Origin: Chromatiaceae bacterium | Lineage (GTDB): Bacteria; Pseudomonadota; Gammaproteobacteria; Chromatiales; Chromatiaceae | Assembly: GCA_016938795.1 (NCBI GenBank) | Contig: JAFGTZ010000005.1 | Location: forward strand, 1-7,412 | Direction: 5' to 3' | DNA length: 7,412 nucleotides | Shown: positions 6,574-7,412 of the stretch, piece by piece | How the letters are laid out: each line of letters opens with the position of its first letter | Numbering within the stretch: position 1 is the stretch's first letter | Program-made: the position numbers and the translations under genes | Notes under the pieces: model-generated | What the model saw: only the letters and a program-made list of their open reading frames with translations | The model's database searches: none | What the model was told of the DNA's origin: nothing

Positions 6574-6608
6574 GTGGTCATGACAGAGCCCCGAGCCGCT
6601 GGACCACG
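6573..6608. repeat. Interrupted inverted repeat between nudE and yrfG
   Basis: CGTGGTC (6573-6579) and GACCACG (6602-6608) are perfect 7-bp inverted copies separated by 22 nt. They lie within the 72-nt spacer between the two divergent starts, where both promoters must also lie at least in part. They could be half-sites of an operator or the arms of a weak hairpin. Its function is not known. Confidence 0.4.
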
Positions 6609-6621
6609 CCATCTCTGCCCC

Positions 6622-6626
6622 AGGGG
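6622..6626 (+). promoter_or_regulatory. Ribosome binding site of yrfG
   Basis: AGGGG lies 8 nt before the ATG at 6635, an acceptable Shine-Dalgarno match. Confidence 0.55.
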
Positions 6627-6634
6627 TACGCGAC

Positions 6635-7321
6635 ATGATCGATTTCGAGGCCATCGACACCGTCTTTCTGGACATGGACGGCACCTTGCTCGATCTGCAT
6701 TTCGATAATCATTTCTGGCTTGAGGAGGTTCCGCGCCGTTATGCCGAGGCGCGCGGCCTGGCGCTTGAGGAGGCGCACGCCGAGCTGCGCGGGCGCTATC
6801 GCGACATCGAGGGCACCCTGGAGTGGTACTGTCTCGACTACTGGAGTCGCGAACTGGGGTTCGACATCCTGCTCCTCAAGCGCGAGGTCGAGCATCTGAT
6901 TGCGGTGCATCCCCATGTGGAGGAATTTCTGGAGGTGCTCGGCGCACGCGGCCTGCGCCGCGTCATGGTGACCAACGCGCACCAGCAGGGACTGGCGCTC
7001 AAGCTGGAGCGCACCCAGCTCGCGGGGCACTTCGAGCACATCATCAGCGCCCATGACCTGGGGCTCGCCAAGGAGATGCCGGGCTTCTGGGAGCGGCTTC
7101 AGGAGATCGAGCCCTTCGACCCGGCGCGCACCCTCTTCGTTGACGACAACCCGCGCGTGCTGCGCGCGGCGCGCACCTATGGTTTCGAGTGGCTGGTCAT
7201 CATTCTCAAGCCCGACTCGCGCGCCCCGCTACGCCCCTGCGATGAGTTCAGCGCCGTGCCCGGCTTTGGCGAGCTGCTCGCGGCGCTGCGGGCGAGCGCC
7301 TTGGGGAACGGCGGCCAGTAG
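6635..7321 (+). CDS. yrfG: GMP/IMP nucleotidase, HAD superfamily
   Basis: YrfG is a cytoplasmic HAD-like phosphatase; the E. coli protein dephosphorylates purine mononucleotides, mainly GMP and IMP, to nucleosides. Seen: 228 aa, near the usual ~220. All four HAD motifs are present: DMDGT (D13 nucleophile, D15 general acid/base), VTNA with T113, the motif III lysine K146 in LAKEMPG, and the D170-D171 metal-binding pair in LFVDDNPRVL. Family-specific stretches after motif I, LLDLHFDNHFWLEEVP and LEWYCLDYWSRELG, match YrfG and separate it from phosphoglycolate phosphatase-type HAD proteins. It is divergent from nudE, as in E. coli, where the pair is followed by the hslR/hslO/pckA region; that region is not seen here. 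The last ~15 residues are variable and Ala/Gly-rich. A 45-nt gap without a clear terminator separates it from a convergent partial gene. Confidence 0.95.
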   Translation: MIDFEAIDTVFLDMDGTLLDLHFDNHFWLEEVPRRYAEARGLALEEAHAELRGRYRDIEGTLEWYCLDYWSRELGFDILLLKREVEHLIAVHPHVEEFLEVLGARGLRRVMVTNAHQQGLALKLERTQLAGHFEHIISAHDLGLAKEMPGFWERLQEIEPFDPARTLFVDDNPRVLRAARTYGFEWLVIILKPDSRAPLRPCDEFSAVPGFGELLAALRASALGNGGQ

Positions 7322-7366
7322 ACTGATTACCTATGGGTTTTTCGGTGAGGGCCGGGGACCAGCTGC

Positions 7367-7412
7367 TCACTCCAGAGACTCGACCAGGAACTCGGCCTCG
7401 GCGGCGGCGGCG
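7367..7412 (-). CDS. C-terminal end of an unidentified protein (partial, runs off the window)
   Basis: A minus-strand frame entering from the right edge reads AAAAEAEFLVESLE and ends in TGA at 7367-7369. Only 14 codons are visible. The GC-rich third positions and the Ala/Glu composition resemble the coding style of the neighbours, and convergence onto yrfG is plausible. The piece is too short to name a family and could be chance. Confidence 0.4.
   Translation of the reverse strand, partial: AAAAEAEFLVESLE

Noticed and set aside
7322..7366. Possible bidirectional terminator between yrfG and the partial gene
   Set aside because: A T5 run is present at 7338-7342, but only a 3-bp GGT/ACC stem could be found near it, which is too weak.

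Overview
This is a GC-rich, almost fully coding window. It holds six complete genes and the last few codons of a seventh. The gene set suggests a gammaproteobacterium: the divergent nudE/yrfG pair is arranged as in Escherichia coli, and Pta is the long three-domain form. The high GC content, very low use of TTA/CTA/TCA codons and the Uma2-family gene would fit Chromatiales (purple sulfur bacteria) or a relative. That placement is an inference from gene content, not a measured one.

Left part (1-5151, all minus strand, read right to left): pta, ackA and a gene for a membrane-anchored coiled-coil protein with a C-terminal OmpA-like peptidoglycan-binding domain. The pta stop and the ackA start overlap in ATGA, and the third gene starts 57 nt after ackA, so the three are probably co-transcribed. 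Pta and AckA interconvert acetyl-CoA, acetyl phosphate and acetate, with ATP formation in the acetate direction. The envelope protein is a less obvious partner.

Middle (5152-6000): a divergent intergenic region of about 200 nt with several small dyads, then a plus-strand gene for a Uma2-family (DUF820) putative PD-(D/E)XK nuclease-like protein. It ends 4 nt from the oppositely oriented nudE.

Right part (6005-7412): nudE (Nudix hydrolase, minus) and yrfG (HAD-family GMP/IMP nucleotidase, plus) diverge from a 72-nt spacer that contains an interrupted 7-bp inverted repeat. Both products are nucleotide-housekeeping hydrolases. After yrfG, a minus-strand reading frame enters from the right edge and ends at 7367; only 14 codons are visible.

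I found no RNA gene, CRISPR array, insertion sequence or prophage, and no stretch over 300 nt without a gene. Most of the window is ordinary core metabolism. The points worth a second look are the pta-ackA-OmpA/coiled-coil linkage, the intact P-loop in Pta, the Uma2 gene and the small dyads in the two divergent intergenic regions. I do not see a convincing new multi-gene system.
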